This document shows positions 35,524-44,049 of a DNA stretch of 64,000 nt, in pieces (positions within the stretch are counted from its first letter, which is position 1; every line of letters begins with the position of its first letter). Below the pieces are notes generated by a model. That model had not been told where the DNA came from. It did no database searches and saw only the letters and a program-made list of their open reading frames with translations. Both the position numbers and the translations under genes were made by a program. Source of the DNA: Streptomyces liliifuscus (GTDB lineage: Bacteria; Actinomycetota; Actinomycetes; Streptomycetales; Streptomycetaceae); NCBI RefSeq assembly GCF_016598615.1, contig NZ_CP066831.1:3162001-3226000 (forward strand), written 5' to 3'.

Positions 35524-36129
35524 TCAGACCGTCCAGGACGGTTCCAACTGGACGATGTCGCCCGTGAGCGCCGCGACGTCCGCCTCCAGCTGGGCGCGCA
35601 GGGCGAGGCGCTCCACCCGCTCGGCCCGGTATTTGCCGTGCTCGGCGGCGGACTGCCACATGGACAGGACCAGGAACTCGTGGCCGGGTGCCTCGCCGAA
35701 GAGGCCCCTCACCATGCCGGGAGAGCCGGCCATCGCCGGGTTCCACACCTTTTCCTGCATCAGCGCGAAGTGCTCGGCGCGCTCCTCGTGGACGCGACAG
35801 TGCGCCACCCGGACCAGATCGGTCTCCGTGAAGCGCGGCTCGAAGCCGGTCTTCACGTCGAAGCGGTGATCGAAGAGTTTGCTCTGCGCGTCCTTGAAGG
35901 TGCCCGACTGGGCTGCGGCCAGCCGGTCATGGGAGCGCGCCATGAAGGAGTCGTAGAAGGCACGGCTCTCCCAGAAGGCGAAGATGTGGGCCACTCCGGG
36001 CCTTCCCCGGCTCCAGCCCCCGCCCTGCCCCCGGAAACCCGGCTCCCCCAGAAGTCCCGCCCATTTCCGCTGCCCCCGTTCAAAACCGCGGCGGTCCACC
36101 ACGGTGCAGCGAATCCACTTGACCAGCAC
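35524..36129 (-). CDS. DUF4937 / antibiotic-biosynthesis-monooxygenase-fold protein
   Basis: 201 residues from the GTG of VLVKWIRCTVVDR. The N-terminal half (1-100: WIRCTV, FERGQRKWAGLLGEPGFRGQGGGW) matches DUF4937. The C-terminal half (TDLVRVAHCRVHEERAEHFALMQEKVWNPAMAGSPGMVRGLF) resembles a dimeric alpha-beta-barrel ABM domain. Two ferredoxin-like domains in tandem suggest a small-molecule oxygenase, or a binding or stress function. It is divergent from the TerD gene. Confidence 0.78.
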   Translation of the reverse strand: MLVKWIRCTVVDRRGFERGQRKWAGLLGEPGFRGQGGGWSRGRPGVAHIFAFWESRAFYDSFMARSHDRLAAAQSGTFKDAQSKLFDHRFDVKTGFEPRFTETDLVRVAHCRVHEERAEHFALMQEKVWNPAMAGSPGMVRGLFGEAPGHEFLVLSMWQSAAEHGKYRAERVERLALRAQLEADVAALTGDIVQLEPSWTV

Positions 36130-36283
36130 CGCGCCATCGTACGGCCCAGGAACGTGGCGTCGGTCACGCTCGGGCGGACTGCGGCCGCCCGTGCGCCCCC
36201 ATGCGCGTGGCACGATGGGCAACACGCCTCACCTGCCAGGCAGTTGAGGCGACCGTTGCAGGGGGACCACGAGGGGAGAACCG

Positions 36284-36817
36284 GTGAACGGCCTCAACAA
36301 GGGCATCAACAAGGTCGAGATCTCGGTGAAATGGGATCCCGGACCCGTCGGCGAACCGGCCACCGATCTCGACATCGTCGCCGCCACCTACCTCGCGACC
36401 GACACGCACAAGAACCCTGACTACGTAGTGCACTTCGACAGCCGCTCACCGGACGGCACGATCTATCTCAACCGGGACAGCAAGGACGGCAAGGGCTTCG
36501 GCTGGGACGAGGTGATGACCCTGGAGCTCAGCCGCCTCGACAAGCGGTACGCGCGCGTGGTCGTCGGCGTCGCCATCCAACAGCGCTCCGGACGGGCCAC
36601 CTTCGTCAGCGTGCACAACCCGGGCCTGCGGATCCGCGAGGGCTACAACGTCCTGGCCGAGGGCGATTTCGGCAGCGTTCTGGGGTCGACGGCCACTACG
36701 GTCGCGGACTTCGTGCGCGACGACTCCGGAGAGTGGACCTTCCAGTCGGACATCCGCGGCTTCGACGCCGACCCGGCGACCTTCGCCAGGATCATGGGCA
36801 GCCCCCAGGAGTCCTGA
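36284..36817 (+). CDS. TerD-family stress protein
   Basis: 177 residues, single TerD-like domain: VEISVKWDPG, TDLDIVAATYLAT, PDGTIYLNRDSKDGKGFGWDEVMTLELSRLD and VVGVAIQQ. TerD proteins bind Ca2+ and are linked to tellurite resistance, stress and cell-surface roles. It differs from canonical TerD at the N-terminus (no LTKGGNVSL). GTG start after GGGGAG-like sequence. Stands alone, followed by a shared terminator with nrdJ. Confidence 0.83.
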   Translation: MNGLNKGINKVEISVKWDPGPVGEPATDLDIVAATYLATDTHKNPDYVVHFDSRSPDGTIYLNRDSKDGKGFGWDEVMTLELSRLDKRYARVVVGVAIQQRSGRATFVSVHNPGLRIREGYNVLAEGDFGSVLGSTATTVADFVRDDSGEWTFQSDIRGFDADPATFARIMGSPQES

Positions 36818-36842
36818 CCCACGACGCACTCATGCACGCCGA

Positions 36843-36875
36843 AGGGGCGGTACGGCCGATGGCCGTACCGCCCCT
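36843..36875. terminator. Bidirectional terminator
   Basis: Perfect 15-bp stem AGGGGCGGTACGGCC and complement with loop GAT, between convergent terD-like and nrdJ genes. Confidence 0.88.
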
Positions 36876-36888
36876 CACGGTTTGTGGA

Positions 36889-39783
36889 TCAGCTGCAGCC
36901 GCTGGTCGAGCCGCAGCCCTCGCAGATGTAGCAGGAGCCGGCCCGCTGCATCTTCGTACCGCAGGAGAAGCACAGGGGGGCGTCCGCCTGGATGCCCAGC
37001 TGCATCTCCACCAGTTCGGCGCTGGTGTGGGCCTGCTGCGGGGCGGGCTTGGCCGCCTCGACCACGGCCTTCGGTGCGGCGACGGCCTTCAGTTCCTGCG
37101 CGCGGGGCGCGGACTGGGCGAGACCCTCGACGTCCAGCTCGTCGTCGGTCGGCTCGTAGGAGCCCGTCTCCAGGTGGCGCTGACGCTCGTCGGCGGAGTG
37201 GATGCCGAGCGCGGAGCGCGTCTCGAAGGGCAGGAAGTCGAGCGCCAGGCGACGGAAGATGTAGTCGACGATCGACTGCGCCATCCGCACGTCCGGGTCG
37301 TCCGTCATACCGGCCGGCTCGAAGCGCATGTTGGTGAACTTCGAGACGTACGTCTCCAGGGGCACGCCGTACTGCAGGCCCACGGAGACGGCGATCGAGA
37401 AGGCGTCCATCATGCCCGCGAGGGTGGAGCCCTGCTTGGACATCTTCAGGAAGACCTCGCCGAGACCGTCGTCCGGGTAGGAGTTGGCGGTCATGTAGCC
37501 CTCGGCGCCGCCCACCGTGAACGAGGTGGTGATGCCGGGACGTCCCTTGGGGAGACGCTTGCGGACCGGGCGGTACTCGACGACCTTCTCGACCGCGGTA
37601 CGGATGGTCTCCTCGGCCTTGGCGGTGACCTCGGCCTTCTCCTTGTCCTTGGTCTTCGCGGAGAGGGGCTGGCCGACCTTGCAGTTGTCGCGGTAGATCG
37701 CGAGCGCCTTGACGCCCATCTTCCACGCCTCGAAGTAGACCTCTTCGACGTCCTCGACGGTCGCCGTCTCCGGCAGGTTGACCGTCTTGGAGAGCGCGCC
37801 GGAGATCCACGGCTGGATCGCGGCCATCATGCGGACGTGGCCCATCGCGGAGATGGAGCGCTCGCCCATGGCGCAGTCGAAGACCTCGTAGTGCTCGTGC
37901 TTGAGGCCCGGGGCGTCGACGACATTGCCGTGGTCGGCGATGTGGGCGACGATCGCCTCGATCTGCTCCTCCTGGTAGCCCAGGCGGCGCAGGGCCTGCG
38001 GGACGGTGCCGTTGACGATCTGCATCGAGCCGCCGCCGACCAGCTTCTTGAACTTGACCAGCGCGAGGTCGGGCTCAAGGCCGGTGGTGTCGCAGGACAT
38101 CGCGAGACCGATGGTGCCGGTCGGGGCGATGACCGAGGCCTGCGCGTTGCGGAATCCGTTCTTCTCGCCGAGGCGCAGCACGTCCTGCCAGGCCTCCGTG
38201 GCGGCGGCCCAGACCGGCGAGTCCAGGTCGTCCACGCGGACCGCCACGGCGTTGGCGTCGGAGTGCTGCTTCATGACGCGCTGGTGCGGCTGCGCGTTGC
38301 GGGCGTAGCCGTCGTACGGGCCGACGACCGCGGCGAGTTCCGCGGAGCGCTTGTACGAGGTGCCGGTCATCAGCGAGGTGATGGCGCCGGCGAGGGAGCG
38401 GCCGCCGTCGGAGTCGTACGCGTGGCCGGTCGCCATCAGGAGGGCGCCGAGGTTGGCGTAGCCGATGCCCAACTGACGGAAGGCGCGGGTGTTCTCGCCG
38501 ATCTTCTGCGTCGGGAAGTCCGCGAAGCAGATGGAGATGTCCATCGCGGTGATGACCAGCTCGACGACCTGCGAGAAGCGCTCGACCTCGAAGGACTGGT
38601 GGCCGAGGCCGTCGTCCTTCAGGAACTTCATGAGGTTCAGCGAGGCGAGGTTGCAGGACGTGTTGTCCAGGTGCATGTACTCACTGCACGGGTTCGAGCC
38701 GTTGATCCGGCCGGACTCCGGGCAGGTGTGCCAGGCGTTGATGGTGTCGTCGTACTGGATGCCGGGGTCTGCACAGGCCCAGGCCGCCTCGGCCATCTTG
38801 CGGAAGAGCTCCTTGGCGTCGACCTCCTCGATGACCTCGCCGGTCATACGGGCGCGCAGGCCGAACTTGTCGCCGTTCTCCACGGCCTTCATGAACTCGT
38901 CGTTCACGCGGACCGAGTTGTTGGCGTTCTGGTACTGGACGGACGTGATGTCGTCGCCGCCCAGGTCCATGTCGAAGCCCGCGTCGCGAAGGGCGCGGAT
39001 CTTCTCCTCTTCCTTCACCTTGGTCTCGATGAAGCCCTCGATGTCGGGGTGGTCGACGTCGAGGATGACCATCTTGGCCGCGCGGCGGGTGGCGCCGCCC
39101 GACTTGATCGTTCCCGCGGAGGCGTCGGCACCGCGCATGAAGGAGACGGGACCCGAGGCGTTGCCGCCCGAGGAGAGCAGTTCCTTGGAGGAACGGATAC
39201 GGGAGAGGTTCAGGCCGGCGCCCGAGCCGCCCTTGAAGATCATGCCCTCTTCCTTGTACCAGTCGAGGATGGACTCCATGGAGTCGTCGACGGCCAGGAT
39301 GAAGCAGGCGGAGACCTGCTGCGGCTGGGGCGTACCGACGTTGAACCACACCGGGCTGTTGAAGCTGAAGATCTGGTGCAGGAGGGCGTAGGCCAGCTCG
39401 TGCTCGAAGATCTCCGCGTCGGCGGGCGAGGCGAAGTACTTGTTGTCCTCGCCGGCCTTCCGGTACGTCTTCACGATGCGGTCGATGAGCTGCTTGAGGC
39501 TCACCTCGCGCTGCGGGGTGCCCACAGCGCCGCGGAAGTACTTGCTGGTGACGATGTTGACCGCGTTCACCGCCCACTCGGCGGGGAACTCGACGCCACG
39601 CTGCTCGAAGTTGACCGAGCCGTCGCGCCAGTTGGTCATGACGACGTCACGGCTCGCCCACTCGACCTCGTCGTACGGGTGCACCCCCGGGGTCGTGTGG
39701 ATCCGCTCGATGCGCAGGCCCTTGTTCGCCTTCGTCCCCTTGGCTCGGGAACTCCGTGCCGGACCGCTCGCCGTCTCTGTCAT
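36889..39783 (-). CDS. nrdJ: Adenosylcobalamin-dependent ribonucleotide reductase (class II)
   Basis: Makes deoxyribonucleotides without oxygen or a tyrosyl radical. 964 residues from the ATG after GGGAGG. The ten-stranded barrel has motifs such as TSKYFRGAVGTPQRE, PVWFNVGTPQPQQVSACFIL (first redox Cys), NPCSEYMHLDNTSCNLASLNL (radical Cys region) and PTGTIGLAMSCDTTGLEPD. The C-terminus carries the redox tail and a CFSCG...CYICEGC ribbon. Downstream of nrdR on the same strand, so co-transcribed and NrdR-controlled. No cobalamin riboswitch is visible in the 148-bp gap. Confidence 0.96.
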   Translation of the reverse strand: MTETASGPARSSRAKGTKANKGLRIERIHTTPGVHPYDEVEWASRDVVMTNWRDGSVNFEQRGVEFPAEWAVNAVNIVTSKYFRGAVGTPQREVSLKQLIDRIVKTYRKAGEDNKYFASPADAEIFEHELAYALLHQIFSFNSPVWFNVGTPQPQQVSACFILAVDDSMESILDWYKEEGMIFKGGSGAGLNLSRIRSSKELLSSGGNASGPVSFMRGADASAGTIKSGGATRRAAKMVILDVDHPDIEGFIETKVKEEEKIRALRDAGFDMDLGGDDITSVQYQNANNSVRVNDEFMKAVENGDKFGLRARMTGEVIEEVDAKELFRKMAEAAWACADPGIQYDDTINAWHTCPESGRINGSNPCSEYMHLDNTSCNLASLNLMKFLKDDGLGHQSFEVERFSQVVELVITAMDISICFADFPTQKIGENTRAFRQLGIGYANLGALLMATGHAYDSDGGRSLAGAITSLMTGTSYKRSAELAAVVGPYDGYARNAQPHQRVMKQHSDANAVAVRVDDLDSPVWAAATEAWQDVLRLGEKNGFRNAQASVIAPTGTIGLAMSCDTTGLEPDLALVKFKKLVGGGSMQIVNGTVPQALRRLGYQEEQIEAIVAHIADHGNVVDAPGLKHEHYEVFDCAMGERSISAMGHVRMMAAIQPWISGALSKTVNLPETATVEDVEEVYFEAWKMGVKALAIYRDNCKVGQPLSAKTKDKEKAEVTAKAEETIRTAVEKVVEYRPVRKRLPKGRPGITTSFTVGGAEGYMTANSYPDDGLGEVFLKMSKQGSTLAGMMDAFSIAVSVGLQYGVPLETYVSKFTNMRFEPAGMTDDPDVRMAQSIVDYIFRRLALDFLPFETRSALGIHSADERQRHLETGSYEPTDDELDVEGLAQSAPRAQELKAVAAPKAVVEAAKPAPQQAHTSAELVEMQLGIQADAPLCFSCGTKMQRAGSCYICEGCGSTSGCS

Positions 39784-39931
39784 GCCGCCTCCCTGTATCG
39801 GGCTAAAACGCCCAGAAGTGCCTCGTTCTTCCCGTGGCACGGTGTGTGTCTGAATGCCACGAGCCACGCGTACGCGTCCGCTCGCAACAGGTCCGTGGTC
39901 GCCGCCGTCCGGGCCGGGCCGGCCCCTCTCG

Positions 39932-40483
39932 TCAGTCGGCGGCGCTGGCGGGCACGGGGACTTCGACAGTCTCTCCGGACCCGCGGTCGATTCCCTGGCA
40001 CCCCTGGCCCGCGTCTTCGTCGGCCGCGGCGGGGTGCTGCGTTTCTTCCCTGAGTTCAGTGATGGCGGCCTCGAAGTCCTCCAGCGAGTCGAACGCCCGG
40101 TACACGGACGCGAAGCGCAGATAGGCGACGAGGTCGAGCTCCTGCAAGGGGCCGAGTATGGCCAGTCCCACGTCGTGGGTGGTCAGTTCGGCGCTTCCGG
40201 TGGCCCGCACCGCCTCCTCGACCCGCTGGCCGAGCTGAGCGAGTGCGTCCTCCGTGACAGGCCTTCCCTGGCACGCCTTGCGCACGCCGTTGATGACCTT
40301 GGTACGACTGAAGGGCTCGGTGACTCCGGACCGCTTGACCACCATGAGCGAGCACGTCTCCACGGTCGTGAAACGACGGGAGCAGTCGGGACACTGGCGG
40401 CGCCTGCGGATCGACGTACCGTCGTCCGTCGTACGGCTGTCGACGACGCGGCTGTCGGGGTGCCTGCAGAAGGGGCAGTGCAT
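39932..40483 (-). CDS. nrdR: Transcriptional repressor NrdR
   Basis: Zinc ribbon plus ATP-cone repressor of ribonucleotide reductase genes. 183 residues from [17 protein letters not shown]; a longer start nine codons upstream is unlikely because GGAG sits just before this ATG. The zinc ribbon is CPFC...CPDCSRRF, then the ATP-cone ([22 protein letters not shown]). The C-terminal tail ([13 protein letters not shown]...) is longer than in most species. Two NrdR boxes lie upstream, fitting autoregulation of the nrdR-nrdJ operon. Confidence 0.96.
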   Translation of the reverse strand: MHCPFCRHPDSRVVDSRTTDDGTSIRRRRQCPDCSRRFTTVETCSLMVVKRSGVTEPFSRTKVINGVRKACQGRPVTEDALAQLGQRVEEAVRATGSAELTTHDVGLAILGPLQELDLVAYLRFASVYRAFDSLEDFEAAITELREETQHPAAADEDAGQGCQGIDRGSGETVEVPVPASAAD

Positions 40484-40594
40484 CGAACTCCAACCCTCCT
40501 TCACAAGCACGACTCAATAGCCTCGGCAGGGCCCTTGGGCCCCTCGAAGCAGGCTCCAGCATAGGCGATGACCATGGGTCCGGAAGACCGGGGG

Positions 40595-40610
40595 ACCACA
40601 ACTTCTGGGC
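40595..40610 (-). promoter_or_regulatory. nrdR: NrdR box 2 (nrdR-proximal)
   Basis: ACCACAACTTCTGGGC, aligned with box 1 at 31 bp start to start, about three DNA turns, so two dimers or one tetramer could bind one face. Confidence 0.7.
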
Positions 40611-40625
40611 TGCTGCTGCAATCCA

Positions 40626-40641
40626 ACCACTAGATGTGGGG
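40626..40641 (-). promoter_or_regulatory. nrdR: NrdR box 1
   Basis: ACCACTAGATGTGGGG fits the imperfect-palindrome NrdR box; 16 bp, paired with box 2. Confidence 0.75.
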
Positions 40642-40895
40642 CTTGACCCGTAAATTCGCACCTTGCGCGCGTGTCGCACCCGTATTGGCATGTGCCGCAG
40701 GGCCATACCCGTGAGAGGCGTACGGGGATACGGTGGGCGCCACAGGGGCAGGGGGCCGGTTCCCGGCCGACGGAACACCTGGTGGCAGACTGACCCTCGC
40801 CCCGCTCCGGCCCACAAGGCCATCGCCCCGGCGGTGAAGAGTACAGCAATGAGCGCTTTTGTCCGCCCGGTGCAGCGTTAGCCATACACCCAGAC

Positions 40896-40907
40896 ACGTG
40901 ATCACGT
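40896..40907. promoter_or_regulatory. 12-bp palindrome upstream of lexA
   Basis: ACGTGATCACGT, perfect, 24 bp left of the SOS box. The overlapping 12-mer TGATCACGTCAG (40899-40910) recurs at 24107-24118 before the RecQ-like gene. Confidence 0.4.
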
Positions 40908-40930
40908 CAGGCCATCCACACTTTTTCACT

Positions 40931-40944
40931 CGAACGTGTGTTTG
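40931..40944 (+). promoter_or_regulatory. lexA: SOS box (LexA site)
   Basis: CGAACGTGTGTTTG, one mismatch in the right arm from the actinobacterial/Bacillus-type CGAAC-N4-GTTCG. It lies 61 bp before the lexA start and indicates autorepression. Confidence 0.8.
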
Positions 40945-41004
40945 GCGCAACCTTTCGAAAGCAACTACCGTTGTCCAGCAGGGAGACGAACGAGAGGGGC
41001 CGAC

Positions 41005-41784
41005 GTGACCACCACCGCAGACAGTGCCACCATCACTGCCCAGGACCGCTCCCAGGGCCGATTTGAGCCGGTGCATGCCATGAATGAAGTGAACCAGGAG
41101 GGGCCCAAGCCCACACGCTCCCTGCCGGGCCGACCTCCAGGTATCCGGGCGGACAGCTCCGGACTCACCGACCGGCAGCGCCGGGTGATCGAGGTCATCA
41201 GGGACTCCGTGCAGCGGCGCGGATACCCGCCGTCGATGCGGGAGATCGGACAGGCCGTAGGCCTCTCCAGCACCTCCTCGGTCGCACACCAACTGATGGC
41301 ACTGGAGCGCAAGGGCTTCCTGCGCCGCGACCCGCACCGACCGCGGGCCTACGAGGTGCGGGGGTCCGACCAGTCCACCGCGCAGCCCACCGACACGGCG
41401 GGCAAGCCGGCCGCGTCGTACGTCCCGCTGGTCGGCCGGATCGCCGCCGGTGGCCCGATCCTCGCCGAGGAGTCGGTCGAGGACGTGTTCCCGCTGCCCC
41501 GGCAGCTGGTGGGTGACGGCGAGCTGTTCGTCCTGAAGGTCGTCGGAGACTCGATGATCGAGGCCGCGATCTGTGACGGAGACTGGGTGACGGTCCGCCG
41601 CCAGCCGGTCGCGGAGAACGGCGACATCGTGGCCGCCATGCTGGACGGCGAGGCCACGGTCAAGCGCTTCAAGCGCGAGGACGGCCACGTCTGGCTGCTC
41701 CCGCACAACTCCGCGTACCAGCCGATCCCCGGCGACGAGGCCACCATCCTCGGCAAGGTCGTGGCGGTGCTGCGGCGGATCTGA
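41005..41784 (+). CDS. lexA: SOS-response repressor LexA
   Basis: 259 residues from a GTG after GAGAGGGG. An ATG at 41080 would give 234, the length I remember for S. coelicolor, but has a poor ribosome site. The N-terminal winged HTH (about 52-110) reads [34 protein letters not shown]. Self-cleavage bond Ala148-Gly149 in RIAAGGPIL; catalytic Ser183 in [15 protein letters not shown] and Lys220 in ATVKRFKRE. Represses DNA-damage genes and itself through the SOS box. A DinG-type helicase gene converges downstream. Confidence 0.96.
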   Translation: MTTTADSATITAQDRSQGRFEPVHAMNEVNQEGPKPTRSLPGRPPGIRADSSGLTDRQRRVIEVIRDSVQRRGYPPSMREIGQAVGLSSTSSVAHQLMALERKGFLRRDPHRPRAYEVRGSDQSTAQPTDTAGKPAASYVPLVGRIAAGGPILAEESVEDVFPLPRQLVGDGELFVLKVVGDSMIEAAICDGDWVTVRRQPVAENGDIVAAMLDGEATVKRFKREDGHVWLLPHNSAYQPIPGDEATILGKVVAVLRRI

Positions 41785-41856
41785 CTCCGCCCCTGACCGG
41801 GCCCCGGGACCCCTGCGCCGGTTCCGGGGCCCTGTGCTGCCCCCACGTGCGCATGT

Positions 41857-41896
41857 CAGTGGCCTGCCCCCGACCTCGGCCGGGGGCAGGCCACTG
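41857..41896. terminator. Bidirectional terminator
   Basis: Perfect 16-bp stem CAGTGGCCTGCCCCCG and complement with an 8-base loop, between convergent lexA and the helicase gene. Confidence 0.9.
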
Positions 41897-41900
41897 GCGT

Positions 41901-43937
41901 CTATGCCTCTTCTGTCTTCGCCTCTTCTGCCTTCGCCGCTTCGGTCGTCTGTTCCGCTTCTGCGTTCTGTTCCGCCTTCTTCGCCACCTCGTCGATGGCG
42001 GCCAGGGACCTTCGCACCTGGTTACGGTCCGTCGTGAACCAGAAGTCGGGCAGTGACGCCTTCAGATAGCTGCCGTAGCGAGCCGTGGCGAGCCGCTGGT
42101 CCAGCACGGCGACCACACCGCGGTCCCCCGTCGCCCGTACGAGACGGCCGGCGCCCTGGGCCATCAGCAGGGCCGCGTGGGTGGCCGCGACGGCCATGAA
42201 GCCGTTGCCCCCTGCGTCCTCGACCGCCTTCTGGCGGGCGCTCATCAGCGGGTCGTCGGGACGGGGGAAGGGGATCTTGTCCATGACGACCAGCTGGCAA
42301 CTGGCGCCCGGGACGTCCACACCCTGCCAGAGCGAGAGTGTGCCGAAGAGACAGGTCTTCGGGTCCGCCGCGAAGTTCTTGATCAGCTCGCCGAGCGTCT
42401 CCTCGCCCTGAAGCAGAATGGGGAACTCCGGGATACGGGAACGCAGTTCCTCCGCGGCGAGCTGGGCGGCCCGCATCGAGGAGAACAGGCCGAGCGTGCG
42501 GCCGCCGGCGGCCTGGATCAGCTCGGTGAGTTCGTCGAGCATGTCCCCGCGGTCGCTGTCCCGCGCCGGTCGCGCGAGGTGCTTCGCGACGTACAGGATT
42601 CCCTGCTTGCCGTAGTCGAAGGGCGAACCGACGTCGATGCCCTTCCAGGGCGGGATGTCCTCACCCACGATGCCTTCCGGGGCCAGGCCCAGTGAGGCAC
42701 CCACGCCGTTGAAGTCACCGCCGAGCTTGAGGGTGGCCGAGGCCAGGACGACGGAGCGGTCCGTGAAGAGCTTCTCGCGCAGCAGGCCCGACACGGACAT
42801 CGGGGCAACCCGCAGGGAGGCGCCGAAGCGGTCGTGCCGCTCGTACCAGACGACGTCCCACTCCGAGCCGTTCGTGATCCGCTCCGCCACGTCGTGGACC
42901 GACTCCACGGAAGCGAGGGCCTGTTTGCGGACCGCGTCCTCGTCGGCGATGGACTTGTCGCGGGTCGCGCCGATCGCGGAGATGACCGTGCGCGCGGCGT
43001 CCCGCAGGGCCATCAGCGCGTACCCGAGATCCTCGGGGACCTCCTCCAGGCGGCCGGGCAGAGCGAGCTCCATCAGGCGCTCGAAGCCCTCGGCGGCTGT
43101 CTGGAGCTGATCGGCCGCCTTCTCGTTCACGAGCCTCGAGACGCGGCGCACGGCACGGTTGACCTGGCCCGGGGTGAGCTCGCCGGTCGCGACGCCGGTG
43201 ACGCGGGAGACCAGCTCGTGTGCCTCGTCCACGATCAGCACCTCGTGCTGCGGGAGGACCGGGGCGCCTTCGATGGCGTCGATCGCGAGGAGGGCGTGGT
43301 TGGTGACGACGACCTCGGCGAGCTTGGCGCGCTCGCGGGCCATCTCGGCGAAGCACTCCGCTCCATAAGCACACTTCGAGGCGCCGAGGCACTCCCGGGA
43401 GGACACCGAGATCTGTGACCAGGCACGGTCCGAGACACCCGGGGTGAGATCGTCGCGGTCGCCCGTCTCGGTCTCGTCCGCCCAGTCCCGCATCCGCAGC
43501 AGGTCCTGACCCAGCTTGCTGGTGGGAGCGGCCGCCTCGAACTGGTCGAAGAGGCCCTCCTCCTCGTCCTGCGGGACACCTTCGTGAAGGCGGTGCAGGC
43601 ACATGTAGTTCGACCGGCCCTTGAGCATCGCGAACTCGGGGCGGCGGCGCAGCAGCGGATGCAGTGCGTCCACCGTGCGCGGCAGGTCCCGCTCCACGAG
43701 CTGCCGCTGGAGCGCCAGGGTGGCCGTCGCCACGACGACCCGCTCACCGTGCGCGAGCGCGGGCACCAGGTATCCGAGCGACTTTCCGGTACCCGTGCCG
43801 GCCTGGACCAGCAGATGGGAGCCGTCGTCGATGGCCTGCTCGACGGCTTCGGCCATGGTCACCTGGCCAGGGCGCTCCGTACCGCCGACGGCTGTGACGG
43901 CGGCATGCAGGAGTTCGGGGAGTGAGGGCTCTGTCAT
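41901..43937 (-). CDS. dinG: ATP-dependent helicase, DinG/XPD family
   Basis: 678 residues. Walker A QAGTGTGKSLGYLVPAL, motif II IVDEAHELVSRV, and later helicase motifs CLFGTLSLWQGVDVPG and AQGAGRLVRATGDRGVVAVLDQR. Cysteines in MCLHRL, ECLGASKC and ECFAEM are spaced like the iron-sulfur cluster ligands of XPD/DinG enzymes. Such enzymes unwind 5'-3' and clear R-loops or G-quadruplexes. The C-terminus is an acidic Ala/Glu tail. No SOS box is seen upstream, so damage control by LexA is not supported here. Confidence 0.93.
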   Translation of the reverse strand: MTEPSLPELLHAAVTAVGGTERPGQVTMAEAVEQAIDDGSHLLVQAGTGTGKSLGYLVPALAHGERVVVATATLALQRQLVERDLPRTVDALHPLLRRRPEFAMLKGRSNYMCLHRLHEGVPQDEEEGLFDQFEAAAPTSKLGQDLLRMRDWADETETGDRDDLTPGVSDRAWSQISVSSRECLGASKCAYGAECFAEMARERAKLAEVVVTNHALLAIDAIEGAPVLPQHEVLIVDEAHELVSRVTGVATGELTPGQVNRAVRRVSRLVNEKAADQLQTAAEGFERLMELALPGRLEEVPEDLGYALMALRDAARTVISAIGATRDKSIADEDAVRKQALASVESVHDVAERITNGSEWDVVWYERHDRFGASLRVAPMSVSGLLREKLFTDRSVVLASATLKLGGDFNGVGASLGLAPEGIVGEDIPPWKGIDVGSPFDYGKQGILYVAKHLARPARDSDRGDMLDELTELIQAAGGRTLGLFSSMRAAQLAAEELRSRIPEFPILLQGEETLGELIKNFAADPKTCLFGTLSLWQGVDVPGASCQLVVMDKIPFPRPDDPLMSARQKAVEDAGGNGFMAVAATHAALLMAQGAGRLVRATGDRGVVAVLDQRLATARYGSYLKASLPDFWFTTDRNQVRRSLAAIDEVAKKAEQNAEAEQTTEAAKAEEAKTEEA

Positions 43938-44049
43938 AGCCCGACCACCCTACGGGGCCGCACTGACAACCGGGCGATCAAGGCCGCGGCGAGGGACGCG
44001 ATCAAGACGGGTGCACGGTCGGTGACGAGGTCGGTCACGTCGTCGGTGA

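Larger units (their letters stand above)
40484..41004. other. Divergent nrdR-lexA control region
   Basis: 520 bp with no supported gene. It holds two NrdR boxes on the nrdR side and a palindrome plus SOS box on the lexA side. The central 200 bp shows nothing further I can name. Confidence 0.6.

Noticed and set aside
39784..39931. Cobalamin riboswitch before nrdJ
   Set aside because: The gap is only 148 bp and I could not find a B12-box-like core; nrdJ is itself the B12-dependent enzyme.
36733..40053. A 1106-codon plus-strand frame antisense to nrdJ
   Set aside because: Same cause. nrdJ is certain, and the antisense product is Val/Leu/Asp/Arg-rich with no recognisable motif.
43938..44049. 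SOS box upstream of the DinG-type helicase
   Set aside because: No CGAAC-N4-GTTCG-like sequence in the gap.
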